Counted from the first letter of the stretch, positions 52,964-62,068 are shown. The stretch is DNA of 64,000 nt from Micromonospora pisi (GCF_003633685.1 NZ_RBKT01000001.1:248001-312000), one strand, 5' to 3'. A program made the numbers and translations. Notes: a model not told the origin generated them from the letters alone.

Positions 52964-53965
52964 ATGCCACGCGGCACGATTCTGGTCACCGGCGGAGCGG
53001 GCTTCATCGGCTCGCACCTGGTGGACGCACTACTCGCCCGAGGCGACAGGGTCGTCGTACTAGACAACCTGTCCACCGGGCGGATCGCCAATCTGGACCA
53101 GGCATCGACCCATCCTGACCTGCACTTTGTCCAGGGGTCGGTGCTCGACGAACTGGTCGTCGACGAACTCGTGCACCGGTGCGACACCGTGGTGCACCTC
53201 GCCGCCGCGGTCGGCGTCAAATTGATCGTGGAACAGCCACTGAAATCTCTCACCACCAACATCCGTGGCTCGGAAATCGTGATCGAGGCGGCACACCGCT
53301 ACCGACGCAAGATCCTCATCGCCAGCACCTCCGAGGTCTACGGCAAGAACTCGCGCGGTCCGCTGAGCGAGGACGCCGACCGGATCCTCGGCAGCCCCGC
53401 GGTCGTACGGTGGGCGTACAGCACCGCCAAGGCGGTGGACGAGATCCTTGCCAACGCGTACCACCGGGAGCGGTCCCTGCCGAGCATGGTCGTCCGACTG
53501 TTCAACGTGGTCGGCCCCCGGCAGAGCCCGGCGTACGGCATGGTCATCCCACGTCTGGTCCGGCAGGCGGTCCGGGAACAGCCACTGACCGTCTACGGAG
53601 ACGGCTCGCAGACCCGCTGCTTCGCGCACGTGACCGACGTGGTCGCCGCGCTGATCGGGCTGCTCGACTGCGAGGCGGCGATCGGCGAGACGGTCAACGT
53701 CGGCTCCCCCGCCGAGATCAGCATCCTCGACCTCGCCTGGCGGATCGTGAAGGCCACCCAGAGCACCTCCGACGTCCGGCTGGTCCCCTACGAGACCGCG
53801 TACGGCGCCGGCTTCGAGGACATGACCCGCCGCGTCCCCGACATCGGCAAACTCAACCGCATGATCGGCTGGTCGCCGACCCGCACCCTCGACGACATCC
53901 TCCGGGAGACCGTCGCCGAGGCGAGAGCGGAAGAGGTTGCCCGCACCCAGATGCTCCCGGCGTGA
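52964..53965 (+). CDS. NAD-dependent sugar epimerase/dehydratase (GalE/RfbB-like)
   Basis: 333 residues from the ATG at 52964 (GAGGGG before it). TGGAGFIGSHLVDALLARGDRV, STSEVYGKNSRGP, AYSTAKAVDE and GDGSQTRCFAHVTDVVAAL show a complete extended SDR. The EVYGKN motif with Asp/Glu neighbours fits dTDP- or UDP-sugar dehydratase/epimerases. It shares a 218-base divergent region with the other epimerase and is followed by the GT4-type transferase. Confidence 0.88.
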   Translation: MPRGTILVTGGAGFIGSHLVDALLARGDRVVVLDNLSTGRIANLDQASTHPDLHFVQGSVLDELVVDELVHRCDTVVHLAAAVGVKLIVEQPLKSLTTNIRGSEIVIEAAHRYRRKILIASTSEVYGKNSRGPLSEDADRILGSPAVVRWAYSTAKAVDEILANAYHRERSLPSMVVRLFNVVGPRQSPAYGMVIPRLVRQAVREQPLTVYGDGSQTRCFAHVTDVVAALIGLLDCEAAIGETVNVGSPAEISILDLAWRIVKATQSTSDVRLVPYETAYGAGFEDMTRRVPDIGKLNRMIGWSPTRTLDDILRETVAEARAEEVARTQMLPA

Positions 53966-53967
53966 AC

Positions 53968-55035
53968 ATGCCTCTGCCGGCCACCGGAACGGTGCTCGCG
54001 ACCCTTGCGGCACTGGTGCTCATCGCCGTACTCGTGGAGCCGGCACGCCGGGTCGCGCTCCGCTACGGCCTCACCGACCGACCCGCGCCACACAAGGCAC
54101 ACCACCAGGTCACGCCGTACCTCGGTGGCGCCGCCATCGTCGTGGCGACCCTGGTGCCGGCCGTCGCGGTGATCGAGCCGACCGGGTACCGGATCTGGCT
54201 GGTACTCGGGGCCGCCCTCTGCATCGCCCTGCTCGGCCTGGTCGACGACGCCCGTACGCTCAGGCCGAGCACCCGGATGGCGGTCGAGGCGCTGTTGGCC
54301 ACCGCCGTGGCCCTCGGCGGCGTACGCCTGCACCTGGTCGGTCAGGACCAGCTCGACCTGGCCCTGACCGTCGGCTGGATCATCGTCGTGACCAACTCGT
54401 TCAACCTGCTGGACAACACCGACGGCGCACTCGCCACGGTGGCCTGCGCCACGGCCGTACCGCTGGCGGTCTTCGCCGTCGTCGCCGGCATGCCGGAACT
54501 CGCCCTGCTCCTGCTCTGCCTCGCCGCCGCCTGCACCGGGTTCCTGCTGCACAATGCCGCGCCCGCACGGATCTTCATGGGCGACAGCGGTTCCCTGTTC
54601 ATCGGGTTCCTCATCGCCACCAGCGCGGCGATGGTCGCCCCCGGCCGGGCACCGGTCGACCGGGCCTCGATCCTGCTGCTGATCGTCTTCGTGGCGGCGA
54701 CGGACACCGGGTTGGTGCTGGTCTCCCGGCAACTGGCCGGCAGGTCCTGGTTGCAGGGCGGCACCGACCACGTGGCACACCGGCTCAAACGCGCCGGAGT
54801 CGGTCCGCACGCACTGCTCGGCACCCTCTTCCTCGGCGCCTCCACCGCCGGTCTGGTCGCGGTGCTGGTCTCGGCCGGCGTGGTGCCGGGGAGCACGGCG
54901 CTGCTGGGGACGTTCGGGGCGGCAGTGCTCCTGATCGTGCTGTTGATGCAGGTGCCGTCCGGCTACGGACGCCCGGCCCGGCACGCGCAACGGAGGCCCG
55001 CGGCAGGTCGCACCCGTGACACGGTCCGAGGTTGA
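53968..55035 (+). CDS. MraY/WecA-like polyprenyl-phosphate sugar-1-phosphate transferase
   Basis: 355 residues, about ten membrane helices. ATG at 53968; a GTG at 53962 overlapping the preceding stop is also possible. Active-site motifs: LVDDARTLRPSTRM, NSFNLLDNTDGALA, MGDSGSLFIGF, and cytoplasmic TDHVAHRLKRAG. It transfers a UDP-sugar phosphate (probably GlcNAc) to undecaprenyl phosphate, the first step of a lipid-linked polymer. The stop overlaps the LCP gene start. Confidence 0.87.
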   Translation: MPLPATGTVLATLAALVLIAVLVEPARRVALRYGLTDRPAPHKAHHQVTPYLGGAAIVVATLVPAVAVIEPTGYRIWLVLGAALCIALLGLVDDARTLRPSTRMAVEALLATAVALGGVRLHLVGQDQLDLALTVGWIIVVTNSFNLLDNTDGALATVACATAVPLAVFAVVAGMPELALLLLCLAAACTGFLLHNAAPARIFMGDSGSLFIGFLIATSAAMVAPGRAPVDRASILLLIVFVAATDTGLVLVSRQLAGRSWLQGGTDHVAHRLKRAGVGPHALLGTLFLGASTAGLVAVLVSAGVVPGSTALLGTFGAAVLLIVLLMQVPSGYGRPARHAQRRPAAGRTRDTVRG

Positions 55036-56291
55036 CCGACGTCCTTTCCAACGCCCGACCCGACGGAGAAATCGACAACATCATGACGGGAAGCAACGCG
55101 CGGCCGGAAGAGCCTTCCGACGCCCCGGTGCCGGAGACCCGCACGAACCGCTGGGCACGACGGCTACGTCGCCTCGGACTGGCCAGCGTCATCCTGCTCT
55201 CGGCCGGCATGGTCGGGGTACTCGCGACCGGCTACCTCACCAGCTCCGACCTGACCGGCCGGATCACCCGGGTCGGAGAAGTCTTCGGCCCGATGGAAGC
55301 TGCCAACCGACCGGTCTCCAGCACGACGACGTCGAACGGTCGGACCATCCTCGCCGTCGGCGCGGAGCTGGGCCGGGAAGCCCCGAGTCCTGCTGCCTCG
55401 TCACCGACCGACCACTCCGAGCCAGGCCCGGCCGACGGGTCGGCCGAACCGAGGCCCGGCGAATCCGGTGGAAACGCCATCGGGCAGGCGGGCACGGAAC
55501 GGGTCGGCGAGGCGGCCGGGACCACAGCCCCGGAGCCGGCGCCCGAGGTGCAGTCCCCGCGCGGTGCGGTAATGATGATCCGCTTTACCCCCGACCAGAA
55601 CTCCGTCGCGGTGGTGTCGATCCCCGACCGGATCGAGGTTGACGTACCCGGGCACGGAGTGGTCGCCGTGGGCGCCGCGCACGCGCTCGGCGGGCCGCCG
55701 CTGCTGATCCGTACGGTCGAACGCTATACCTCGGTACGGATCGACCACTTCATGGTGATCGACTTCGAGGAACTGGCGACGGCCGTGGACGTGCTCGGCG
55801 GTGTCGATGTCGCGGTCGCCGCCGACGTGACCGATCGAAACGGGATCCACTTCCGGGCCGGCGTCAACCACCTCGACGCCGAACGGGCGCGGGCCTACCT
55901 GCGACAACCGGACGAGCTGCCCGATGGCACGGTCGACCGGTCCCAGCGGCAGCAGAACCTGCTCCGGGCCCTGCTGACCAAGGCCGCGTCGATCCGGTTC
56001 GACGTCAACCCGCTGGAGAACTACCGGCTACTCAACGCCGTCACCCGGGCGGTCTCCGTTGACGACCGCTTCACCGGCGACGAGTTGCGCGACCTGGCCC
56101 GCTCGGCGGCTCTGGTGGAAGCCCACAAGATCTGGTTCCTCACCGCCCCGGCACCGGGCGCCAGCGAAGGCGAAGGCGTCCCCTCGGACGGCGATCGGAG
56201 TTCGGCGCTCTGGCGGGCGTTCCACACTGGCACCCTGGCCCAGTACGTCGCCGAAGAGCCTGAGAGCCTGCTGTTCAGCAGCCCGAGGTGA
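55032..56291 (+). CDS. LytR-CpsA-Psr (LCP)-like protein with degenerate active site
   Basis: 419 residues; TTG at 55032 overlaps the previous stop (TTGA), with an ATG at 55083 as alternative. One membrane helix near residues 48-68, then an outside domain that follows LCP proteins: SIPDRIEVDVPGHG, VGAAHALGGPPLLIRTVE, DHFMVIDFEELATAVDVLGGVDV and RSQRQQNLLRALLTKA. The usual metal/phosphate residues RSDT and SIPRD read RGAV and SIPDR, and a 60-residue Pro/Gly insert lies before them. It may be a non-transferase LCP relative. LCP enzymes attach glycopolymers to peptidoglycan. Confidence 0.82.
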   Translation: MTDVLSNARPDGEIDNIMTGSNARPEEPSDAPVPETRTNRWARRLRRLGLASVILLSAGMVGVLATGYLTSSDLTGRITRVGEVFGPMEAANRPVSSTTTSNGRTILAVGAELGREAPSPAASSPTDHSEPGPADGSAEPRPGESGGNAIGQAGTERVGEAAGTTAPEPAPEVQSPRGAVMMIRFTPDQNSVAVVSIPDRIEVDVPGHGVVAVGAAHALGGPPLLIRTVERYTSVRIDHFMVIDFEELATAVDVLGGVDVAVAADVTDRNGIHFRAGVNHLDAERARAYLRQPDELPDGTVDRSQRQQNLLRALLTKAASIRFDVNPLENYRLLNAVTRAVSVDDRFTGDELRDLARSAALVEAHKIWFLTAPAPGASEGEGVPSDGDRSSALWRAFHTGTLAQYVAEEPESLLFSSPR

Positions 56292-56448
56292 CAGGCCAGT
56301 ACGCCCGAGCAGGTGGGGGGACGGCGAACTGCGGGCAAGGTCTACGTCTTCCAGAAGATGAACCGGTGGCTGGCCGAGCGCGGGGCACGGCTGCTGCGTG
56401 CGTCACACCGCAACCGCACCCCACGACCCGGCGAACGCCTATCCAAAC

Positions 56449-56706
56449 CTAGTAGGTGAAGGTCCAGAGAAAGTAGAAACCGGGACCGCTGGTGCCGTTC
56501 GGGCGGTACTCGCAGTAGTACCAGCTCCACAGGCCGGTCGCTGCGCCCTCGCTGCCGTAGCTGTTACAAAACTGGCCGTCGTAGTAGACGCCGCGCAGCG
56601 TGCCGCCCGGCGGGTCGGCAGCCGCCGGATTGGCCGCGACTCCGACCAGCCCGCCCAGTGCGAGCGTGACCCCCGCTACCAGCGTCACCCATCTGTGTCC
56701 GCGCAT
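56449..56706 (-). CDS. Small secreted Tyr/Trp-rich protein
   Basis: 85 residues from the ATG at 56706. Signal peptide ending NPAAA (near residue 29), mature part about 55 residues rich in Tyr, Gly and Trp with two Cys (NSYGSEGAATGLWSWYYCEY). No known domain. Monocistronic on the minus strand, with GGAGG before its start. Confidence 0.7.
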   Translation of the reverse strand: MRGHRWVTLVAGVTLALGGLVGVAANPAAADPPGGTLRGVYYDGQFCNSYGSEGAATGLWSWYYCEYRPNGTSGPGFYFLWTFTY

Positions 56707-57096
56707 GGAGCCTCCTCCTGATGCTGTCCACGGTGCACGGACTCCTCGTCGAGCCCCGCCCGAGACATTGAAGTTAATCGACGTCAGGCTCACATGGACG
56801 GGCGTGGTCCGGCTCGGGACAACGGGCGATACTGCGGCGACGATCCGCCAGCGCAGTCTCCGTCGAACGGGCAGGACGCGGCCACGACTCTCGGTCGGGT
56901 TTCCGGTCCGAGCGCTGGCCAGCAGCAGGGCTGATATCCGTACCCATATCAGCATCGCGGCGAATGCGCTTGGACGGTGATCGTCAGCGCGTGATTGGGT
57001 TCGGGGCATGCGACCGCTCGACCGACCGAAACGGCGGGCACCGGCGCCCGTTCGGCGCCACGGAGGTCCGCATCGCGCAAGATTAAGGACGTCGCC
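56707..57096. other. Intergenic region, no gene recognised
   Basis: This stretch of 390 bases lies between divergent small genes. Short frames on either strand lack GC-biased third positions and ribosome sites. AAGGA near 57084-57089 belongs to the next gene. Confidence 0.45.
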
Positions 57097-57584
57097 ATGC
57101 TGTTTCTCGTACTCCTCGTCGCCTCACTGGGCGGCGTTATCACCGCGGTGGCCCTCACGGTTCGTGGGCTCGTCGGGGCGCTCAGCAGAAGCGGGCGCTC
57201 CCGGCCGGGTCGGCTGCGGGCGGTGGCGCTGCTCGCCGGCGCGGGTGCCGTCGCCATATGTACACCTGGGGGATGCTCCACGTCGGCTACGCGGTGATGG
57301 AGGCGGAGGACGGGGGCACCGGCTCCTCGCCGTCCGCACCCTGCCGGGCGGCCGGCGAGGAACTGGCCAGCCAGGTCGTCGGGTACGGGGTCAGCTTCGT
57401 ACCGATTCGTTTCGAATGCCAGCTCAGCGGTGGTGGCACGTACGTCGGTTCATCCGCGCCCGCGTACGTCAACCCGGCCACGGCCGTCCTTGTACTCATC
57501 ACCGCCGGCTGCGGAATCCTCGCCGCCACGACAGCGAAGGGCGCTCAACCGTCGACCCTGCGCGGGGTTGATCACGAAAAGTGA
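57097..57584 (+). pseudogene. Two-helix membrane protein gene, apparently frameshifted
   Basis: ATG at 57097 (AAGGA eight bases before) opens MLFLVLLVASLGGVITAVAL and runs to AGAVAI near 57256; then the frame meets unlike sequence and stops at 57297. The next frame continues MYTWGMLHVGYAVMEAEDG, has four Cys in an outside domain (SAPCRAAGEE, RFECQLSGGG) and a second helix (ATAVLVLITAGCGILAA), ending at 57584. A one-base loss at about 57255-57259 would explain the pair. If separate, the second could start at the ATG at 57258. No family recognised. Confidence 0.6.
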
Positions 57585-57735
57585 CTTCGTGACGGCGATC
57601 CTTTCGGGGGGGCGACATCGTTCGTGCCACCCGTCATTGCCCTCGCTGTGGCGGGGTGAGTCGAGCCGTTCGGCATTACCGACTTCGGACTGGCGCCGCG
57701 GGTGAACTGCAGGACGCTCGGCGCCCCATCCACTC

Positions 57736-58629
57736 TCAACCGGTCACCACCGCGACGATCGTGGTGCCCGCGACAAAACCTCCCGCCGCGACCAGGGCGA
57801 AGAGGCCGTACATCATCTTCGCCGGATAGATCCGGTCCAGGCGGACGCCGTGTCGGGCCGCGAAGTCGTCGATGAACGCCTCCAACTCCGGCTTCGACTT
57901 CGCGTAACCGCCGAAATGAAAGTCGTACTCGATCCGCCAGTTGCCGGTCGTCGAGCCGCAGGCGGCACGTTGCAGGCGCTCGACCTCTGCGACCAGGAAC
58001 TGGCCACCTCTGAGGACGGAGAAGCCGATCGCGGACCGTCCCTGCGCCAGGCCGGCGGCTATTCCGGCGAGGGTTCCGCCGGTGCCGACCGGTACGCAGA
58101 CCACGTCGTACGGCTCGGTGATCTCGCCCGGGACCTCGGCGCAGCCGCGTACCGCCAGTGCGTTGCTGCCGCCCTCCGGGATCAGGTAGTGCTCGCCGAA
58201 CTCCGCCCGCAGCCGGGCCAGCAGTTCCGGTGCGGCTTTGTCGCGGTAGCGACCCCGATCCAGGTACGTCAGCCGCATCCCCCGGTCCACCGCGTACGTC
58301 AGTGACGGGTTGAGTGGAAGGTGCTGCTCGCCCCGGATCACTCCCACGGTGTCGAACCCGAAGTACGCCCCGGCCGCCGCCACCGCACGGACGTGGTTGG
58401 AGTAGGCGCCGCCGAACGTCACCAGCGTGCGCAAGCCCTGTTCCCGCGCCGTCCGCAGGTTGTACGTCAACTTCCGCCACTTGTTGCCGGGCAGTTCGGG
58501 GTGGATCAGGTCGTCCCGCTTCAGCAGGAGCCGCACGCCGGCCCGGCTGAGCCGGTCGTCGACCACTTCGGTCAGGGGCGAGGGCAAGCGGAGCGACACC
58601 TCCCGACTCCACCACGCCTCGTCCGCCAC
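57736..58629 (-). CDS. ACC deaminase / D-cysteine desulfhydrase-like PLP enzyme
   Basis: 297 residues from a GTG at 58629, eight bases after AGAGGG; upstream in-frame codons lack coding character. Fold type II PLP enzyme: LLLKRDDLIHPELPGNKWRKLTYNL with the Schiff-base Lys in GNKWRKL, FGGAYSNHVRAVAAAG, EGGSNALAVRGCAE and VGTGGTLAGIAAGL for cofactor phosphate. Family includes 1-aminocyclopropane-1-carboxylate deaminase and D-cysteine desulfhydrase. The active-site Tyr/Glu pair that separates them cannot be placed with certainty. Confidence 0.86.
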   Translation of the reverse strand: MADEAWWSREVSLRLPSPLTEVVDDRLSRAGVRLLLKRDDLIHPELPGNKWRKLTYNLRTAREQGLRTLVTFGGAYSNHVRAVAAAGAYFGFDTVGVIRGEQHLPLNPSLTYAVDRGMRLTYLDRGRYRDKAAPELLARLRAEFGEHYLIPEGGSNALAVRGCAEVPGEITEPYDVVCVPVGTGGTLAGIAAGLAQGRSAIGFSVLRGGQFLVAEVERLQRAACGSTTGNWRIEYDFHFGGYAKSKPELEAFIDDFAARHGVRLDRIYPAKMMYGLFALVAAGGFVAGTTIVAVVTG

Positions 58630-58768
58630 CCCGGTCACCCTCTTTCCCGACTCGGCAGCCACCGTATCCGTCTCCACCCCGGCCGCGCCGACACGCCCGG
58701 GTTTGCGCGACCCGCCGGGCTGGGTATCAGGAGACCGCACATCCAGGCTCTCGGACGAGGAGGCAGCA

Positions 58769-58981
58769 ATGCGTCGTAGAGGTACATCCGCGGGAGCGGC
58801 CATCCTTGTCATTTGGTTGATCATCGGAGCGATAGCGGCCGGTCAGCGGGGCTACTTCAACGACGAGAACGACAACTGCGCGGAGGCGGGTACGACGATC
58901 GTCACGATCATCGCCGGTCCGCTCAACTATGTCGGCCTGAACCCGAAGGTCAACTGTGAGGTACCGCAGCCGTCCCAGTGA
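58769..58981 (+). CDS. Small membrane protein
   Basis: 70 residues, ATG at 58769 after GAGGAGG. One clear helix (SAGAAILVIWLIIGAIAAG) and a second weaker one, with two Cys in the loops. Conserved-looking actinobacterial small membrane protein; function unknown. Its end meets a very strong hairpin. It is transcribed toward the lanthipeptide genes but separated by the terminator. Confidence 0.72.
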   Translation: MRRRGTSAGAAILVIWLIIGAIAAGQRGYFNDENDNCAEAGTTIVTIIAGPLNYVGLNPKVNCEVPQPSQ

Positions 58982-58996
58982 CACACCTCTTCATTG

Positions 58997-59058
58997 ACGT
59001 ACGGCCGTCGGGCCGGTGCGCGGTCCCCCACCCGCGTACCGGCCCGATGGCCGTACGT
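58997..59058. terminator. Very long terminator hairpin
   Basis: Bases 58997-59023 pair with 59032-59058 in a 27-base stem with only two G-U pairs and an eight-base loop (TCCCCCAC). It directly follows the small membrane gene stop and shields the lanthipeptide operon start 163 bases further on. Confidence 0.88.
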
Positions 59059-59220
59059 GAGGGGGTCCGGGGCACGCTGACATTTGTCATGAATGGGTAT
59101 GCGTCCGGCATGGGCGGTGATGACTTAGCGCACTAGAGCCCGACGGTCCCGTGCACGAGACTCGAACCATCGATCGAGTCACGGAATTCCGCGCAGGATC
59201 CGCCGGAGGAGCCGCCCACG

Positions 59221-61845
59221 ATGGACGAACGCTACGACGCGTACTGCGCTGCCGACCCGCTCTTCTACGACTCCCTCGCCACCACCGGCGCGTCCACCGT
59301 CGAGTTCGCGGTGGCGGCCCGACCGGTGCCACCCGGCTGGCAGCGTGAACCAAAGGACGACTGGTTCGTCTACGGGCCGGCCGGCGACACCCTGCCCGCA
59401 CAGGGTTGGAAGATCCACCTCTCGGCCGGGCTGGAGAACGCCGAGCGGGTGCTCGCCACGGCCTGGGACTACTGCGTAGCGCGTGGGCTGTCGTTCAAGT
59501 TTCTCCGGGGGCCGCGCCTGCTGCTGCTGCGAAACGCCAAGTACGCGCCGCGCGGTTCCAGCGGAAAGTTCGTCACCATCTATCCGCACGACGTCGCCGA
59601 ACTGGAACTGGCCTGCAAGGAACTGGGCGAACTGCTCACCGGCGAGGTCGGGCCGTACATCCTGAGTGACCTGCGGTACGGCGCTGGCCCGGTCTTCGTC
59701 CGCTACGGCGGCTTCGCCGCGCGGTACTGCCTCTCCCCCCAGGGGCAGGTGGTGCCGGCGATCGCCGACGCGGACGGGACCCTGGTGCCGGACCGCCGGG
59801 ATCCGGTGCTGCACGTGCCGGAGTGGGTGACGTTGCCCGACTTCCTCGCCCCGCACCTCGCCGCGCGGAACGCGACCACCACCAACGACCTGCCGTACCG
59901 GATCGAGCGGGTGATCCACTTCTCGAACGGCGGGGGCCTCTACGTTGGGCGGGACCTGCGTACCGACACCCCGGTCGTACTCAAGGAGGCCCGCCCGTAC
60001 GCCGGGCTGGACGCCACCGGCGCGGACGCGGTGCGGCGACTGGCCCGGGAGGCGGAGATGCTGCGCCGGCTGGCCGAGGTGCCACAGTTGCCCCGGGTGC
60101 ACGACGAGTTCGACCTCGGCGAACACCGGTTTCTGGCGATCGGGTTCGTCGAGGGCCGGGCGTTGAACAAGGTACTGGTCGAACGTTACCCACTGATCGA
60201 CGCCGACGCGGACCCCGAACGGCTCGGCGCTTACGCGGCCTGGGCCCGGGACGTCCACCAGCAGGTCGAGTCGATCATCGACGCGATCCACGAGCGCGGC
60301 GTGGTCTACGGCGACCTGCACCTGTTCAACATCATGATCAGCCCGGACGACCGGGTGACCCTGGTCGACTTCGAGGTCGCGGCGCCGGTCGACGAGCCCG
60401 GTCGGCCCGGGTTGCGCAACCAGGGTTTCGCCGCGCCGCGCGACCGGACCGGCTTCGCGGTCGACCGGTACGCGCTGGCCTGCCTCCGGTTGGCGCTGTT
60501 CCTGCCGCTGACCCAGCTGGTCCGGCTCGCCCCGGCCAAGGCCCGACACTTCGCCGACATCATCGCCGCCCACTTCCCGGTTCCCCGGACGTGGTTGGCC
60601 ACGGCGGTCGACGAGATCACCGGCGCTGCCCCGACCCCGTCGACGGCAACAACGACGGCAACGACAACAGCGGCAACGACAACGCCGGCAGCGACAACGC
60701 CGGCCGATCCGGCGGACTTTCCCGCCGATCCGGAGGGCTGGCCCCGGCTACGGGACCAGCTGGTCGGGACGATCCTGAGCAGCGCCACCCCGGACCGCCC
60801 TGACCGGCTCTTCCCCGGTGACATCGAACAGTTCCGGTCCGGTGGACTCAATCTCGCCCATGGCGCCGCCGGCGTGCTGTACGCGCTCGCGGTCAGCGGC
60901 GCCGGCCGGTACCCGGAGCACGAGGACTGGTTGGTCGAGCGGGCGCTCGACCCGCCGTCGGGCAGCCGCTGCGGCTTCTATGACGGGCTGCACGGGGTCG
61001 CGTACGCGCTGGAACACCTCGGTCACCGGCAGCGGGCGCTGGACGTACTCGACATCTGCCTGCGTGAACCATGGCGACGGCTCGGCCACGATCTGGCCGG
61101 TGGCCTCTCCGGGATCGCACTCAATCTGGCCGAACTGGCGGCGCGAACCGGTGAGCCGGGACTCTGGGACGCCGCCTGGCAGGCCGCCGACCTGGTCGGT
61201 ACGCAGGTACCGGCGACCGATGCGGACTCCGGCACCGCGACCAGCGGCGGGCAGCATCCGTACGCCGGGCTCACCCGGGGCCGGTCCGGCCCGGCGCTGA
61301 TGTTCCTGCGCCTGTACGAGATCTCCGGTGACCCGGCCCTGCTCGACCTCGCCGCGACCGCGCTCCGCCAGGATCTGCGGCGCTGCGTGGTACGCCCGGA
61401 CGGTGCGATGGAGGTGGACGAGGGCTGGCGGACGATGCCCTACCTGGCGCACGGCAGCGTCGGCATCGGACTCGTCCTCGACCAGTTCCTGCGGCACCGT
61501 CCCGACGAGGAGTTCGTTCGGGCCGGCGCGGCGATCCGGCGGGCGGCCCGGTCACCGCTCTACGTGCAGTCCGGGCTCTTCGCCGGCCGGGCCGGCATCA
61601 TCGTCTACCTCGCCGCCCGCGCCGCCGAGGAGGACCGGCGGGAGTTGGACGGCCAGTGCCAGCGGCTGGCCTGGCACGCGATGCCGTACCAGGGTGGTCT
61701 CGCCTTCCCGGGCGAGCAGTTGCTGCGGCTCTCCATGGACCTCGCCACCGGGACCGCCGGTGTACTGCTCGCGATCGCGGCGGCCCGCTCGGCGCAGCCG
61801 GTGACCCTGCCCTTCCTCACCCCGTGGGGACTGCCGCCGCAGTGA
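59221..61845 (+). CDS. Class III lanthipeptide synthetase LanKC (RamC/LabKC-like)
   Basis: 874 residues; ATG after GGAGGAG. Domain order lyase (about 1-220), Ser/Thr-kinase-like (225-470), Thr/Ala-rich linker (about 475-505), LanC-like cyclase (530-874). Kinase landmarks: K255 in VVLKEARPY, D365 in YGDLHLFN, D383 in VDFEVAAP. The cyclase has Gly-rich helical repeats (HGAAGVLYAL, DGLHGVAYAL, SGLFAGRAGI) but no Cys-His-Gly zinc site, so it is class III, not class IV. It phosphorylates, eliminates and cyclises Ser/Cys of the precursor encoded 80 bases downstream. Close in role to RamC of Streptomyces, which makes SapB. Confidence 0.92.
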   Translation: MDERYDAYCAADPLFYDSLATTGASTVEFAVAARPVPPGWQREPKDDWFVYGPAGDTLPAQGWKIHLSAGLENAERVLATAWDYCVARGLSFKFLRGPRLLLLRNAKYAPRGSSGKFVTIYPHDVAELELACKELGELLTGEVGPYILSDLRYGAGPVFVRYGGFAARYCLSPQGQVVPAIADADGTLVPDRRDPVLHVPEWVTLPDFLAPHLAARNATTTNDLPYRIERVIHFSNGGGLYVGRDLRTDTPVVLKEARPYAGLDATGADAVRRLAREAEMLRRLAEVPQLPRVHDEFDLGEHRFLAIGFVEGRALNKVLVERYPLIDADADPERLGAYAAWARDVHQQVESIIDAIHERGVVYGDLHLFNIMISPDDRVTLVDFEVAAPVDEPGRPGLRNQGFAAPRDRTGFAVDRYALACLRLALFLPLTQLVRLAPAKARHFADIIAAHFPVPRTWLATAVDEITGAAPTPSTATTTATTTAATTTPAATTPADPADFPADPEGWPRLRDQLVGTILSSATPDRPDRLFPGDIEQFRSGGLNLAHGAAGVLYALAVSGAGRYPEHEDWLVERALDPPSGSRCGFYDGLHGVAYALEHLGHRQRALDVLDICLREPWRRLGHDLAGGLSGIALNLAELAARTGEPGLWDAAWQAADLVGTQVPATDADSGTATSGGQHPYAGLTRGRSGPALMFLRLYEISGDPALLDLAATALRQDLRRCVVRPDGAMEVDEGWRTMPYLAHGSVGIGLVLDQFLRHRPDEEFVRAGAAIRRAARSPLYVQSGLFAGRAGIIVYLAARAAEEDRRELDGQCQRLAWHAMPYQGGLAFPGEQLLRLSMDLATGTAGVLLAIAAARSAQPVTLPFLTPWGLPPQ

Positions 61846-61925
61846 CGCCACGGGCGGCACCAACTGAGACTCCCTCGCGTTCGCGGGGGTGGACAACCGA
61901 TCGAACCGGAATGAGGTGGCACGAC

Positions 61926-62054
61926 ATGGCGCTTCTCGACCTGCAGGGCCTGGAACTGACCGCGGCCGAGCTCAAGGGGGGCGACCCGGGTGGAAGCCGG
62001 GCCAGCCTGCTGCTCTGCGGCGACAGCTCGCTGTCCCTGGTGACCTGCAACTGA
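61926..62054 (+). CDS. SapB/RamS-like class III lanthipeptide precursor
   Basis: 42 residues, ATG after GAGGTGG. The leader has the class III recognition motif LLDLQ near residues 3-7. The C-terminal part SRASLLLCGDSSLSLVTCN has two Ser-x2-Ser-x3-Cys motifs (SRASLLLC and SSLSLVTC), the pattern that gives (methyl)lanthionine or labionin rings. It is nearly the core of Streptomyces RamS/SapB, which lowers surface tension so aerial hyphae can grow. Adjacent LanKC is the modifying enzyme. No exporter or protease gene is next to it. Confidence 0.93.
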   Translation: MALLDLQGLELTAAELKGGDPGGSRASLLLCGDSSLSLVTCN

Positions 62055-62068
62055 TCGGGTCATGACCG

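Noticed and set aside
53179-53967. Long N-terminal extension of the polyprenyl transferase frame
   Set aside because: This part is an alternative frame of the preceding epimerase. The transferase start at 53968 follows the epimerase stop.
59100-59190. Possible tRNA on the minus strand (a GGTTCGAGTC string)
   Set aside because: The surrounding bases do not give acceptor, D and anticodon arms, and no CCA-proximal pairing is found.
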